DNA of 64,000 bases. Origin: Segetibacter aerophilus (GTDB lineage: Bacteria > Bacteroidota > Bacteroidia > Chitinophagales > Chitinophagaceae). A program made the position numbers and the translations under genes. The DNA is taken from the NCBI RefSeq assembly GCF_007991655.1, contig NZ_BJYT01000006.1, forward strand, positions 186,001-250,000, written 5' to 3'. The notes beneath the pieces were generated by a model, which saw only the letters and a list, made by a program, of their open reading frames with translations, ran no database searches and was not told the origin of the DNA. Below are positions 36,236-45,331 of this stretch, piece by piece; position 1 is the first letter of the stretch, and each line of letters starts with the position of its first letter.

Positions 36236-37843
36236 ATGAAAAAGCCTATTTGTAATTTACCACGGCTAATTCTGACGGCATCAGCGTTCATTGGATGCAC
36301 AATGGCAGAAGCACAAAGCGGTACATCTTCCAACAGGTCGTCAACTTCTTCAACCAATAGAATGAGTGATACTGCTTTTATTAGTAAAAACATTATAGAC
36401 AACATGATGGAAATACAACTGTCTGAAATGGGCAGAACAAAAGCGACTGATTCTAAGATAAAGACTTTGGCTCAGCAGATGATCACTGACCACACTGCCA
36501 TGCTAAATGATTTGCAGCGGGCCGCTAAAACCAGGAATATTTCGGCGATGAACATGGGAAGTGGCAACTGGAGTTCGGGGAGTGGAAGCGGTACAACCGG
36601 ATCTAGTGTAGGAACAGGCGGTTCAGGTTCAGGAAGTACTACTTCTGGTTCTACCGGCTCTGGTAGTTCAAGCTCCGGTGTAGGTACTTCGGGTAATACT
36701 ACTTCTGGCTCGGGCATGGGAAGTACAGGTTCCGGAAGTGGAACTACTGGTTCAGGTACAGGTACGACCGGAAGCGGTAGTACAGGAGCCGGCGTAGGTA
36801 CCGGTAGTGGGACAGGAACTACAGGTTCTGGAATGGGAACAACAGGATCAGGCACAGGTACAACCGGAAGCGGTAGCACAGGTTCTGGCGTAGGTGCAGG
36901 AAGTGGAACAGGAACAACTGGCTCAGGAATGGGAACTACAGGTTCAGGAACTGGTACAACTGGAGGCGGCAGTGTGGGAACATCAGGAAGTGGTTCAACT
37001 TCAGGTAGTGGAACAACAGGAAGCGGAACAACAGGAAGAAATAATAGGGGAAACAGAAATGGAAACAGCGGAAGTGGCACAGGAACAACAGGATCCGGAG
37101 TAGGAACTTCAGGTAGCACAGGTACGACTGGCACTGGTACTTCAGGATCAGGAGTAGGTACCGGTAGTGGAACAGGAACTACAGGATCAGGAATGGGTAC
37201 CAGTGGTTCAGGTTCAACAGGAAGCGGTAATACAGTTTCAGGAGTAGGAACTACTGGTAGCGGTACAGGAACAACAGGCTCGGGAACTGGTACCTCAGGT
37301 TCAGGAGTAGGCGCTGGTAGCGGCACAGGAACTACAGGTTCTGGAATGGGTACTTCTGGTAGTACCGGAACAACCGGAAGTGGTACTACAGGATCAGGAG
37401 TAGGTACTGGTAGCGGTACAGGAACTACAGGTTCTGGAATGGGTAATTCTGGTAGTACTGGCACAACAGGAAGTGGTACTACAGGATCAGGAGTAGGTAC
37501 CGGTAGCACTACAGGATCAGGAATGGGTACTTCAGGTTCTGGTAGTGGTATGACAGGTGGAAACGGTATGGCAATGCATGGAATGTCTGGTGATGGAATG
37601 GCGGCAATGCAAGCTCTTCAAAATGCTACAGGCACTCAGTTTAATACAACTTTTGTAACTCAAATGCTTGCAATGCATGAAGCAAAGCTAACAGAACTTC
37701 AGGCTGCATCAACTACACTAACTGATCCTGAATTAAAGGCACTGGTGACAAAAGCAATTCCTAAAATAAGAATGCACCGGGATATGTTGTCAAAGATGAA
37801 TAACGGAGGAACAAGCGGAACAAGTGGATCAACACAACAATAA
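36236..37843 (+). CDS. Exported DUF4142 protein split by a long Gly/Ser/Thr repeat
   Basis: 535 residues. A signal peptide (h-region [11 protein letters not shown], cleavage probably after AEA at residue 26) is followed by the first DUF4142 helices (about 46-105: [37 protein letters not shown]). About 340 residues of Gly/Ser/Thr repeat follow, and then the remaining DUF4142 helices (about 455-525: [36 protein letters not shown]). Normal DUF4142 domains are about 140 residues and uninterrupted. The domain is a ferritin-like helical bundle of unknown, possibly envelope-stress, function. The repeat lies where a loop would be, so the bundle may still fold (inference). Ends in a strong terminator. 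Confidence 0.88.
   Translation: MKKPICNLPRLILTASAFIGCTMAEAQSGTSSNRSSTSSTNRMSDTAFISKNIIDNMMEIQLSEMGRTKATDSKIKTLAQQMITDHTAMLNDLQRAAKTRNISAMNMGSGNWSSGSGSGTTGSSVGTGGSGSGSTTSGSTGSGSSSSGVGTSGNTTSGSGMGSTGSGSGTTGSGTGTTGSGSTGAGVGTGSGTGTTGSGMGTTGSGTGTTGSGSTGSGVGAGSGTGTTGSGMGTTGSGTGTTGGGSVGTSGSGSTSGSGTTGSGTTGRNNRGNRNGNSGSGTGTTGSGVGTSGSTGTTGTGTSGSGVGTGSGTGTTGSGMGTSGSGSTGSGNTVSGVGTTGSGTGTTGSGTGTSGSGVGAGSGTGTTGSGMGTSGSTGTTGSGTTGSGVGTGSGTGTTGSGMGNSGSTGTTGSGTTGSGVGTGSTTGSGMGTSGSGSGMTGGNGMAMHGMSGDGMAAMQALQNATGTQFNTTFVTQMLAMHEAKLTELQAASTTLTDPELKALVTKAIPKIRMHRDMLSKMNNGGTSGTSGSTQQ
36575..37560 (+). repeat. In-frame Gly/Ser/Thr low-complexity repeat array
   Basis: Nearly 1 kb of degenerate repeats coding for [10 protein letters not shown] and [15 protein letters not shown] units. 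Longer units of roughly 100 bases recur several times with mostly synonymous changes (GGA/GGT/GGC, ACA/ACT/ACC), showing duplication followed by drift under selection for the peptide. An Asn/Arg-rich interruption ([10 protein letters not shown]) lies near 37040. Confidence 0.9.
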
Positions 37844-37860
37844 GAGTTTATACACTTATA

Positions 37861-37893
37861 AAAAAAGAGCGGCTGTTTGCCGCTCTTTTTTGT
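37861..37893. terminator. Terminator after the DUF4142 gene
   Basis: Perfect 13-bp stem AAAAAAGAGCGGC / GCCGCTCTTTTTT with a five-base loop; usable in both directions, between convergent genes. Confidence 0.93.
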
Positions 37894-37982
37894 CCCGTCT
37901 TTTTTAGTTGATTTACTTAATCAAACTTTCACTTCGATTATAGCTGATAGCATTTAGAAAGATAAGTGCCTCAAAAATCACT

Positions 37983-39794
37983 TTACACTAATACAGCCTT
38001 GCGCTTTTCTAACTGCATATTGTAAAGGTTGGCATAATGACCTCCCAGCGTAAGCAACTCCTCATGTGTCCCCATTTCTTTCAGTTCACCCTTATCCATT
38101 ACTAATATTTTACTGGCTTTTCTTATCGTCGATAAACGATGGGCAATAACTATTGAAGTTCGTCCTGCGATTAACTTGTCGATTGCTTGTTGTATTAGAG
38201 CCTCGCTTTCTGTATCAATGGACGAGGTCGCTTCATCCAAAATAAGGATCGACGGGTTATACAGTAGAGCCCGGATAAAGCTAAGAAGCTGCCGCTGACC
38301 AAGGCTTAAAGTACTGCCTCGTTCCATAACGTTGTAGTCGTATCCACCAGGAAGGCTCATAATGAAATCATGTACTCCGATCATTTTCGCTGCCTGAACA
38401 ACTTGCTCTTTTGCGATCGCAGGGTTTCTTAAAGTAATGTTCTCGAGAACCGTACCCGAAAAAAGAAAGACGTCTTGTAATACAACTCCAATACGACTCC
38501 GTAATACGTCTAACTTGTAATCTTCGATATTTACATCGTCTATTTTGATTGCACCTTTTTGGATGTGATAAAGGCGATTTAAAAGACTTATGATAGAAGT
38601 TTTTCCGCTACCGGTATGACCAACCAAGGCAATGGTTTCACCAGGTTGAGCTGTAAAAGAGATGTTTTTTAAAACATATTGATCCTTTACATACGCGAAC
38701 CAGACATTTTCTAATTCCACTTTTCCTTTTATGGAGGTAGGCGCATAAGAACCTTCGGATTGAATTACGTCAGCATTATCAAGAACTTTAAAAACGCGCT
38801 CACTTGACACCATCCCCATTTGTATCACGTTAAACTTGTCTGCAATTACCCTTAATGGCCGGAAAATCTGGTTTAAATAAAGAATAAAGGCAACCAGCAA
38901 GCCTGCGTCTAACTCGTTACCTGCAATCCACCAAACCAGTAGGCCCATACTTACAGCCAGTACAACTTCCACCACCGGGAAAAATATTGAATAGGCGAAG
39001 ATTGCATGAATATTAGCATCACGGTGTTCTTTATTAATCTTCTTGAATTTCTTGAACTCCCTATCTTCTGCAGCAAAAGCCTGTACGATTTGCATACCTG
39101 TAATATGTTCCTGCACAAAGGCGTTCAACGCTGAAACTGCATTTCGCACTTTCATAAAAGAACGGTTTACACTTTCTTTAAAATAATAGGTAGCGATTAT
39201 TAAAATTGGGAATGGAATAAGGCTGATCAAGGTTAGCTTCCAATCCATATAAAACATAATAGCAAGCGTAAAAATGATCGAAAGCAAATCTGAAATAATC
39301 GGTATCAAACCGTCTGCAAAAATATCGTTGATGCTTTCGATATCGTTAATAGTTCGGGTAGTTAATGTGCCGATCGGAGTTTTATCAAACTGGGAAAGGT
39401 TTAAGTTCATCACCTTTTTATACACTGTTACCCGCATGTCTTTTACTACACTTTGCCCAAGCCATGAAGTAATAAACGAAAAATAAAACCTGAAAGCAGT
39501 TTCAATAAAAAGAAAAACAATCTGAAAAACAGTGATAGCTATAATAAATCGTGTGGCATCAGATAGATCCGCATTAAACATGAAGACCTTCAGCCAGACA
39601 GGCATATGAGCTGCTTTGCCGGTAGCTACATCAACTGTAAGATTAATAAGATAAGGTCTTACCGGTGCGAATACAGCTAGTAGAATAGAAAGAACAATGC
39701 TTATAATCAGGTAACGGTTATAGGGCCTTACAAACTGAAAAACTCTTCTTAATAATGAAAAATCAAAAACCTTCTTTTTTACCGCATCAGACAT
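37983..39794 (-). CDS. ABC exporter, fused permease-ATPase
   Basis: 603 residues. Six-helix exporter domain in the first half (RYLIISIVLSILLAVFAPV onward), then an ATPase domain with Walker A LVGHTGSGKTSI, the signature replaced by LSLGQRQLLSF (LSxGQ form), Walker B LILDEATSSIDTES and IAHRLSTIRKASK. It is the type that dimerises, often as a heterodimer with a second half-transporter; no partner is adjacent. Its TACTTTTG promoter element ends seven bases before the ATG. The upstream minus-strand gene is closed by its own terminator, so this is a separate unit. Confidence 0.92.
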   Translation of the reverse strand: MSDAVKKKVFDFSLLRRVFQFVRPYNRYLIISIVLSILLAVFAPVRPYLINLTVDVATGKAAHMPVWLKVFMFNADLSDATRFIIAITVFQIVFLFIETAFRFYFSFITSWLGQSVVKDMRVTVYKKVMNLNLSQFDKTPIGTLTTRTINDIESINDIFADGLIPIISDLLSIIFTLAIMFYMDWKLTLISLIPFPILIIATYYFKESVNRSFMKVRNAVSALNAFVQEHITGMQIVQAFAAEDREFKKFKKINKEHRDANIHAIFAYSIFFPVVEVVLAVSMGLLVWWIAGNELDAGLLVAFILYLNQIFRPLRVIADKFNVIQMGMVSSERVFKVLDNADVIQSEGSYAPTSIKGKVELENVWFAYVKDQYVLKNISFTAQPGETIALVGHTGSGKTSIISLLNRLYHIQKGAIKIDDVNIEDYKLDVLRSRIGVVLQDVFLFSGTVLENITLRNPAIAKEQVVQAAKMIGVHDFIMSLPGGYDYNVMERGSTLSLGQRQLLSFIRALLYNPSILILDEATSSIDTESEALIQQAIDKLIAGRTSIVIAHRLSTIRKASKILVMDKGELKEMGTHEELLTLGGHYANLYNMQLEKRKAVLV

Positions 39795-39801
39795 ATGATT
39801 G

Positions 39802-39809
39802 CAAAAGTA
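39802..39809 (-). promoter_or_regulatory. -7 promoter element of the second ABC exporter
   Basis: TACTTTTG on the minus strand, seven bases upstream of the ATG at 39794; implies a nearly leaderless mRNA. Confidence 0.45.
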
Positions 39810-39834
39810 TTTATTACACTGTTATAATGTGCTT

Positions 39835-39871
39835 AAAGAAAAAGAGCTGCAATGCGCAGCTCTTTTTCTTT
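39835..39871 (-). terminator. Terminator after the caspase-like gene
   Basis: Perfect 16-bp stem AAAGAAAAAGAGCTGC / GCAGCTCTTTTTCTTT with a five-base loop, 12 bases after the minus-strand stop. Confidence 0.9.
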
Positions 39872-39883
39872 AAGGCAGTTTTC

Positions 39884-42037
39884 TTAACCTAACATCACCT
39901 TATTGTAAGCCATAATAAAAAGGGCTCCAAGGTTTTTGTAGGGAGGCACATAGTCCTCAAACATATTGTTGTCTTTTAATTTCTTACCTAAGTCTTTCCA
40001 CATCTCAGGCCAGTTTAAATCTTTCCCTTGCCGGAGGGTTTCAGTTATACTCATAATCATTGGTCCATTTACTGCGCCTGTTCCAGTCTGCTTGCTTGCA
40101 ATGATATGGGCGTAAGGAGATATCTCTAACACACGATTGATATTTTGATAACCTCCACAACTTCCCAGGAAAACAACTTTTGTTGTTCTAACCAGTTGTT
40201 TTATTGTTGATGTAACGTGATAACTATGGCCTCGATGGATGACGACAGTCGGAGTTAAGTTATTATCGCTGAGATAATCTCCTAAGTTTTCCTGTGCCTT
40301 ATCGTCTAATCCTTCTTTTTCGTCCAAAGGTTTGTTCGCATAAATGATTACAGGTATTCCTTTGGTTGAGCTTACCTCAATCCAGTCAGTCTTATTAACT
40401 ATTTTCCAACCCGGAGTGTTATACAAACTTTTGAATTGGCTATAAGAATACAAACCGTCTTTATCTCCAAAAAAGAATTGCTGAATAACAATTCTTCCTT
40501 TGCTATCTTTTAATGAGTTGTTATTGACTATATAAATTGGAGGGATGCCAAATTTTTGAGAGATATCTATTTTACTAGTCGAGTCAAGACTTAAAAAGAT
40601 ATTGTTTAGAAGGTCATAAATTGCCAACCCTCTCTTGTTCTCGTTTCTGTTCTGTTGATTTAGATTCGATTGAACTTCATCCAAAATCAACTTCCGTAGG
40701 GTGGGATCAGAAATGCTCGCATAACTGTCGGCGACGTCCACTGCATCTTCGAGGCTTCCCGTTTTTTCCAGACCGCCTGCAAAGGATCGCATTAAAATTT
40801 CAGCATTTCCTTTTTCCATCCTTTTCAAAAAGTTGTCAAGCGTATTATAATTTGCAGCCATTTTAATAAACTTTTTAAAATGGTCAAAATTCACACTTAT
40901 TAAAAGAGAGTCACTGTTAGGATTTTTCATCCTTTGAAATATCCTCTCATAAACCTTCAAATAGCTACTCGTATAAATCTCCGTCTCTGCCATAACGCAC
41001 AGGTAGTACAACTCCTGCGGGGTAAGGGTCTCTACCTTTTTCATCCGAATATTATCCGGCTCGTCGTGCAAGCCATTAATAACATTGATAAAACTTTCAA
41101 TGGCTTTCCGCCTCAACATTTCCGTTAGCGCTTCCATTGCCATGGGCGTATCACGTTGCCTTAAGCGTTCAGTATATTCAATCTGGGTATTAACTAAAAG
41201 CTTGTAATATTTGAATTCATCATTTTTATTCTTGTCAATTTCTTCGATTGACACTTTTCCTCTGTACAGATTATCAAGGAAGGGAAAATATAAACGACCT
41301 TCTTTCAAATTTGCTAATCCGGCAATTGTTTTAATCAGTGGATCGCTATTGTTTTGGATCTTTTTACCAATCACCGTATTTGACTGAGCATAAGTATACA
41401 CGTCTTCCTGGTGGGTATGAGCCGCTACTTTCAAGAGGCTGTCAGCGAATAAAGCGTTAGGATTTGCTTTTAAAATCTGGAAAATCCTGTCAGGATGTTT
41501 TTGAGAGTTTTTTAAAAGTAGCACTTCCTTGCCTTCGGTAATTCCAACATTTTTTTGGAAAGCAATACATTTTACAAGAATGTCTCCTATTTCAAACTCG
41601 TTGTCAACTAGCACAGGTTTTATAGACTGCTTTTTCTTTTCCAAGGCCATAGCCTCTTCGTAAGCATTAAGAAGATCTGGCAGTTGATCACCTTTTAATT
41701 CCCTGTTTCTGTAACTGCTCTCAAAAAGAGCTAAAGCTTCGTTTAAGCTTCTGATAAATTTGACTTTTTGATTTGCGTCCAGCGAGTTGTCTGCTTCGAT
41801 GTTGTCTTGAAGCTGATCTATTTTATTGTATAAAGCGTAGGTGATCTGCTGATTTACTTCGGAGTCGTTTGTTGCGTTGAAAAAGTGATCGTCCTTTTTA
41901 TCAAGTTTGTCGATGGCTTTTTGAGATTTGTCAACACTTTCATGAAAAATTTTTCTCATCAAAGGAACAACAGGTTTTTGGGCAGAGGAGGTCAGCGAGA
42001 GTAATACAAGAAATAGAAACAATAAATGTTTAGACAT
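39884..42037 (-). CDS. Exported protein with caspase-fold-like (clan CD) C-terminus
   Basis: 717 residues from the ATG at 42035-42037; this start gives a clean signal peptide (KHLLFLFLVLLSLTSSAQ). In-frame ATGs at 42046 and 42076 are further upstream. Residues about 20-500 are helical and not recognised. The last 200 residues alternate strands and helices and contain VVIHRGHSYH, then about 20 residues later VVFLGSCGGY. This His followed by a strand ending in Ser-Cys is the catalytic dyad layout of clan CD cysteine peptidases (caspase, gingipain, C11). The family assignment is inference from motif order; the nucleophile would be the Cys of GSCGG. Transcribed alone, with a terminator. Confidence 0.6.
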   Translation of the reverse strand: MSKHLLFLFLVLLSLTSSAQKPVVPLMRKIFHESVDKSQKAIDKLDKKDDHFFNATNDSEVNQQITYALYNKIDQLQDNIEADNSLDANQKVKFIRSLNEALALFESSYRNRELKGDQLPDLLNAYEEAMALEKKKQSIKPVLVDNEFEIGDILVKCIAFQKNVGITEGKEVLLLKNSQKHPDRIFQILKANPNALFADSLLKVAAHTHQEDVYTYAQSNTVIGKKIQNNSDPLIKTIAGLANLKEGRLYFPFLDNLYRGKVSIEEIDKNKNDEFKYYKLLVNTQIEYTERLRQRDTPMAMEALTEMLRRKAIESFINVINGLHDEPDNIRMKKVETLTPQELYYLCVMAETEIYTSSYLKVYERIFQRMKNPNSDSLLISVNFDHFKKFIKMAANYNTLDNFLKRMEKGNAEILMRSFAGGLEKTGSLEDAVDVADSYASISDPTLRKLILDEVQSNLNQQNRNENKRGLAIYDLLNNIFLSLDSTSKIDISQKFGIPPIYIVNNNSLKDSKGRIVIQQFFFGDKDGLYSYSQFKSLYNTPGWKIVNKTDWIEVSSTKGIPVIIYANKPLDEKEGLDDKAQENLGDYLSDNNLTPTVVIHRGHSYHVTSTIKQLVRTTKVVFLGSCGGYQNINRVLEISPYAHIIASKQTGTGAVNGPMIMSITETLRQGKDLNWPEMWKDLGKKLKDNNMFEDYVPPYKNLGALFIMAYNKVMLG

Positions 42038-42411
42038 ATGATACATAGGTATCGCAAAAATACTACCAAAGGACATCCCACATTTGATGCTACAGGTTTT
42101 TAGGTTTTTATTAGTGCTATTCTTGCCTCAATAATATTAGTGGTTGGAAAGCCGTTTTTCTCCAGCTAACAATCTCTAGATCCTTTTTTTAAAAATTTTT
42201 TAGGGCATGAATTGATACGCAAAAGAGTTTGTTGCCTGCAAAAAATTGGACTGTTTTTATTTAAAGTACAGAAAAAAAATAAAGGATAAAATAAATTCTT
42301 AGCGGCTGAATATCTAACTTCATAATCCTAAAAAGTAGCAGGTAACGCTTATGGAATAGAAATGTACACTTTAGTTCTTTATTTATTTATTCACATAAAA
42401 ACAGAAATGTT
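42038..42411. other. 374-base gap before hpf
   Basis: AT-rich, with no credible frame on either strand. It contains an AT palindrome-like run near 42185-42200. It presumably carries divergent promoters for the caspase-like gene and hpf, but no clean TAnnTTTG match was found. A xerC-type recombinase often lies here in relatives; it is absent. Confidence 0.4.
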
Positions 42412-42711
42412 ATGGACGTAAAAATTCAAACAGTGCATTTTGAAAGCGATGAAAAACTTATTGAATTTGTAAGGAAAAAACTTGACAAGCTAAATACCTT
42501 CCATGACCGAATAACAAAAGTTGATGTGTTTTTAAAACTTGATAATGTAGTTCATACGTTAAAGGATAAGATTGTAGAACTTCGGGTTCACGTTCCTAAG
42601 CGTGATTTTTTTGTAAAAGCATCTTCTAAATCCTTCGAAGAATCATTCGATAATGCTTATTTATCATTGATCAATCAGTTGAAAAGACAGAAAGAAAAAC
42701 AAGCAGCATAA
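42412..42711 (+). CDS. hpf: Ribosome hibernation-promoting factor (HPF/RaiA, short form)
   Basis: 99 residues beginning MDVKIQTVHFESDEKLIEFV, with KLDKLNTFHDRITKVDVFLK and FFVKASSKSFEESFDNAYLS, the beta-alpha-beta-beta-beta-alpha fold of HPF/YfiA. It lacks the C-terminal dimerisation domain, so it is the short form. It occupies the decoding centre of idle ribosomes in stationary phase. Upstream of the tRNA-tuf-secE-nusG block, as usual in Bacteroidota. Confidence 0.93.
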   Translation: MDVKIQTVHFESDEKLIEFVRKKLDKLNTFHDRITKVDVFLKLDNVVHTLKDKIVELRVHVPKRDFFVKASSKSFEESFDNAYLSLINQLKRQKEKQAA

Positions 42712-42731
42712 TACTTTAAATATAACCGAAT

Positions 42732-42757
42732 AAAAGGCCTCCGACGAGGCCTTTTTT
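42732..42757 (+). terminator. Terminator after hpf
   Basis: Perfect 10-bp stem AAAAGGCCTC / GAGGCCTTTT with loop CGAC, then further Ts; 20 bases after the hpf stop. Confidence 0.93.
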
Positions 42758-42774
42758 ATTGCACCTTTACGACT

Positions 42775-43032
42775 ATGAAATATACTGTTGCTTTTATTCT
42801 AACCATCTGTGTGTTGATAGGGTGTGGTCAGCAAGAACAGCTTAAAGCAAAAATTTTCGAAAGAAGAGATATCAAGGGAAATAGACTTGTGATCCGGTAT
42901 AGATACACAGTAGACGATAAAGTTTACATAGACAGTGCTACTGTTCGAAACATCGTGATTAATAGTGATTCTATAACTGTAGTCATTGATCCATCCAATC
43001 CTGGTAAGTCCATTCCTGATATAAAAAACTAA
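42775..43032 (+). CDS. Small lipoprotein of unknown function
   Basis: 85 residues. The signal peptide ends in the lipobox VLIGC (Cys17), so the mature protein would be lipidated. The mature part (about 68 residues) is beta-rich and charged (GNRLVIRYRYTVDDKVYI, ITVVIDPSNPGKS). No family recognised. The gene starts 18 bases after the hpf terminator, so it must have its own promoter or rely on read-through. Confidence 0.7.
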   Translation: MKYTVAFILTICVLIGCGQQEQLKAKIFERRDIKGNRLVIRYRYTVDDKVYIDSATVRNIVINSDSITVVIDPSNPGKSIPDIKN

Positions 43033-43077
43033 GAGATATTAGAGATTTGAAAAAAAATGAAAAAACATTTTCAAAAT

Positions 43078-43107
43078 TTTGGTATTTCAAGTTTTCCCTT
43101 ACCTTTG
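43078..43107 (+). promoter_or_regulatory. Strong promoter of the tRNA-tuf block
   Basis: TTTG at 43078-43081, an 18-base spacer, and TACCTTTG at 43100-43107: both elements of the Bacteroidota sigma-A-type promoter (TTTG ... TAnnTTTG). Start of transcription expected near 43113, about 135 bases before the first tRNA. Confidence 0.7.
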
Positions 43108-43247
43108 CCATCCCGAAAATAAATGGGATGTATTTGAGGGGAAGAAGTTCTTATTTTAGTTCAATTTCAAGATGCTAGATATTTAATAACTGTACTACAA
43201 AAATTAAAAAGTTGTTTGCTGGTATTTAAATAACTTCTTAGTTATAA

Positions 43248-43320
43248 GCCGAAGTAGCTCAGTTGGTAGAGCAGCTGATTTGTAATCAGCAGGTCGGGGG
43301 TTCGACTCCCTTCTTCGGCT
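43248..43320 (+). tRNA. tRNA-Thr (anticodon TGT)
   Basis: Full cloverleaf: acceptor GCCGAAG/CTTCGGC, D-arm GCTCAGTTGGTAGAGC, anticodon arm GCTGA-TTTGTAA-TCAGC, T-arm with GGTTCGACTCC, discriminator T. The CCA end is not encoded. Confidence 0.97.
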
Positions 43321-43333
43321 CATGTAACAATTT

Positions 43334-43416
<83 letters not shown>

Positions 43417-43493
43417 CGGTTCTTTGATTGACGATTACTGATTGCAAATCTTTGTAATTAAGATTTCAGAGTTAGAAATTTAGGATTTTACAA

Positions 43494-43566
43494 GCGGAAG
43501 TAGCTCAATTGGTAGAGCGATAGCCTTCCAAGCTATAGGTCGCGAGTTCGAGACTCGTCTTCCGCT
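43494..43566 (+). tRNA. tRNA-Gly (anticodon TCC)
   Basis: Acceptor GCGGAAG/CTTCCGC, anticodon arm ATAGC-CTTCCAA-GCTAT, T-arm CGAGTTCGAGACTCG, discriminator T. CCA not encoded. Confidence 0.97.
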
Positions 43567-43657
43567 CAAGTATTGAGATGACAGATGTCAAATGACGGTT
43601 GACAGTTGCTTTGTTCTACTGTCAACAAACAAGCGTCGGCCGTTACTTTTATGACAA

Positions 43658-43729
<72 letters not shown>

Positions 43730-43810
43730 CTGCAAAAATTATTAAGTCAATAAGTCATCAAGCGTTTTCTTCTTGACTTACTGACTTTGTTGATTATAAC
43801 TATTAACTGT

Positions 43811-43864
43811 TTAAGAGTGCGACGCAGAATGATTAGTTACACCTTAACTGTTGGAAACAAAAAG
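43811..43864 (+). repeat. Dispersed intergenic element, copy 7
   Basis: TTAAGAGTGCGACGCAGAAT with GCGACGC at 43819 and GGAAACAAAAAG at 43853, spacing 34. It lies in the transcribed region between tRNA-Thr and tuf. Confidence 0.65.
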
Positions 43865-43942
43865 AATAACAATAAAACCTTACATTCGCGCTCCGAAAGC
43901 AGGTTTAATATTTAAAAAAACCACAATCTAAAAACAAATAAA

Positions 43943-45130
43943 ATGGCAAAAGAGAACTTCAAGAGGGATAAACCTCACGTTAACGTTGGTACCATTGGTC
44001 ACGTTGACCACGGTAAAACAACTTTAACTGCCGCTATAACCGATATTTTGTCAAAAAGAGGTTTAGCGGAAAAAAAGAATTACGATGAAATCGACGGTGC
44101 ACCTGAAGAAAAAGAAAGGGGTATTACAATTAATACTGCACACGTAGAATATGCAACTGCAACTCGTCACTATGCACACGTTGACTGTCCTGGTCACGCT
44201 GACTATGTAAAAAATATGATTACAGGTGCTGCTCAGATGGACGGTGCTATCCTTGTGGTGGCTGCTACTGACGGACCTATGCCTCAAACAAAAGAGCACA
44301 TCCTTCTTGCACGCCAGGTAGGTGTACCTCAGATTGTGGTTTTCATGAACAAGGTTGACCTTGTTGATGATCCTGAATTGTTAGAGCTTGTTGAAATGGA
44401 AATTCGTGATTTGTTAAGCTCTTACGGTTTTGATGGTGACAACACTCCAATTATACAAGGTTCTGCTACCGGCGCTTTAGCTGGTGAAGACAAATGGGTT
44501 GCTAAAATTAACGAATTAATGGATGCTGTGGATAGCTATATTCCTCTTCCTCCTCGTCCGGTTGATCTTCCATTCCTAATGTCAGTTGAGGACGTATTCT
44601 CTATTACTGGTCGTGGTACTGTTGCTACCGGTCGTATTGAGCGTGGTGTAATTAAAGTAGGTGAGGCTATTGAAATCGTCGGTCTGATGGAAGCTCCTTT
44701 GTCTTCTACCGTTACAGGTGTTGAGATGTTCAAGAAGCTATTAGATCGCGGTGAGGCTGGGGACAACGCAGGTCTTTTATTACGTGGTATTGAGAAAACT
44801 CAAATCCGTCGTGGTATGGTACTTTGCGCTCCTAAAAGCATCACTCCGCACACTGAATTCAAAGGTGAGGTTTATGTACTTAGCAAAGAAGAAGGTGGAC
44901 GTCATACTCCATTTTTCAACAAATACCGTCCTCAGTTCTACTTCCGTACTACAGACGTAACAGGAGAGTGTACTCTTCCTGAAGGAACTGAAATGGTTAT
45001 GCCTGGTGATAATACCAATCTTACTGTTAAATTAATCCAGCCAATTGCGATGGAGAAAGGTCTTAAATTCGCTATTCGTGAAGGTGGACGTACAGTAGGT
45101 GCTGGTCAGGTTACTGAAATTCTAAAATAA
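43943..45130 (+). CDS. tuf: Translation elongation factor Tu
   Basis: 395 residues, the standard length. It delivers aminoacyl-tRNA to the ribosome. GTPase motifs: [14 protein letters not shown] (G1), [12 protein letters not shown] (G2), [16 protein letters not shown] (G3), [11 protein letters not shown] (G4); domain 2 and 3 markers [19 protein letters not shown] and [15 protein letters not shown]. Codon use is strongly biased, as expected for a highly expressed gene. It follows four tRNA genes in one transcript and is separated from tRNA-Trp by a long hairpin. Confidence 0.98.
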   Translation: MAKENFKRDKPHVNVGTIGHVDHGKTTLTAAITDILSKRGLAEKKNYDEIDGAPEEKERGITINTAHVEYATATRHYAHVDCPGHADYVKNMITGAAQMDGAILVVAATDGPMPQTKEHILLARQVGVPQIVVFMNKVDLVDDPELLELVEMEIRDLLSSYGFDGDNTPIIQGSATGALAGEDKWVAKINELMDAVDSYIPLPPRPVDLPFLMSVEDVFSITGRGTVATGRIERGVIKVGEAIEIVGLMEAPLSSTVTGVEMFKKLLDRGEAGDNAGLLLRGIEKTQIRRGMVLCAPKSITPHTEFKGEVYVLSKEEGGRHTPFFNKYRPQFYFRTTDVTGECTLPEGTEMVMPGDNTNLTVKLIQPIAMEKGLKFAIREGGRTVGAGQVTEILK

Positions 45131-45173
45131 ACCACACTCCCTCAAGGGGCTTTGGAAACGGTTTTATATATTT

Positions 45174-45208
45174 ACAAAGTACTTAGGCCGAAAGCTTAAG
45201 TACTTTGT
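45174..45208 (+). terminator. Long hairpin between tuf and tRNA-Trp
   Basis: ACAAAGTACTTA / TAAGTACTTTGT (12 bp) extended by G.T, G-C and C-G pairs to loop CGAAA, about 15 bp in all. It is followed only by TCTTAATA, a weak T-tract, eight bases before tRNA-Trp. It may be a partial terminator or a processing hairpin. Confidence 0.6.
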
Positions 45209-45215
45209 TCTTAAT

Positions 45216-45289
45216 ACGGGAATAGTTCAACGGTAGAATAGAGGTCTCCAAAACCTTTGATCAGGGTTCGAATCCTTGTTCCCGTGCCA
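45216..45289 (+). tRNA. tRNA-Trp (anticodon CCA), CCA end encoded
   Basis: Acceptor ACGGGAA/TTCCCGT, anticodon loop CTCCAAA, T-arm CAGGGTTCGAATCCTTG, discriminator G at 45286 followed directly by CCA (45287-45289), unlike the four other tRNAs here. Placed between tuf and secE as in many Bacteroidota. Confidence 0.96.
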
Positions 45290-45331
45290 ACGAATGGGAA
45301 TTGCAAAATGTCAATTTTCTAAAGTAAACAA

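Noticed and set aside
36472-37509. 345-codon minus-strand frame coding for Pro/Val repeats ([12 protein letters not shown]-like)
   Set aside because: It is the mirror of the Gly/Ser/Thr repeat on the plus strand; a repeat without stops on one strand gives an open frame on the other. The plus strand has the signal peptide, DUF4142 helices and terminator.
36575-37560. CRISPR-like array
   Set aside because: The repeats are in frame, degenerate and uninterrupted by unique spacers; they encode a low-complexity peptide.
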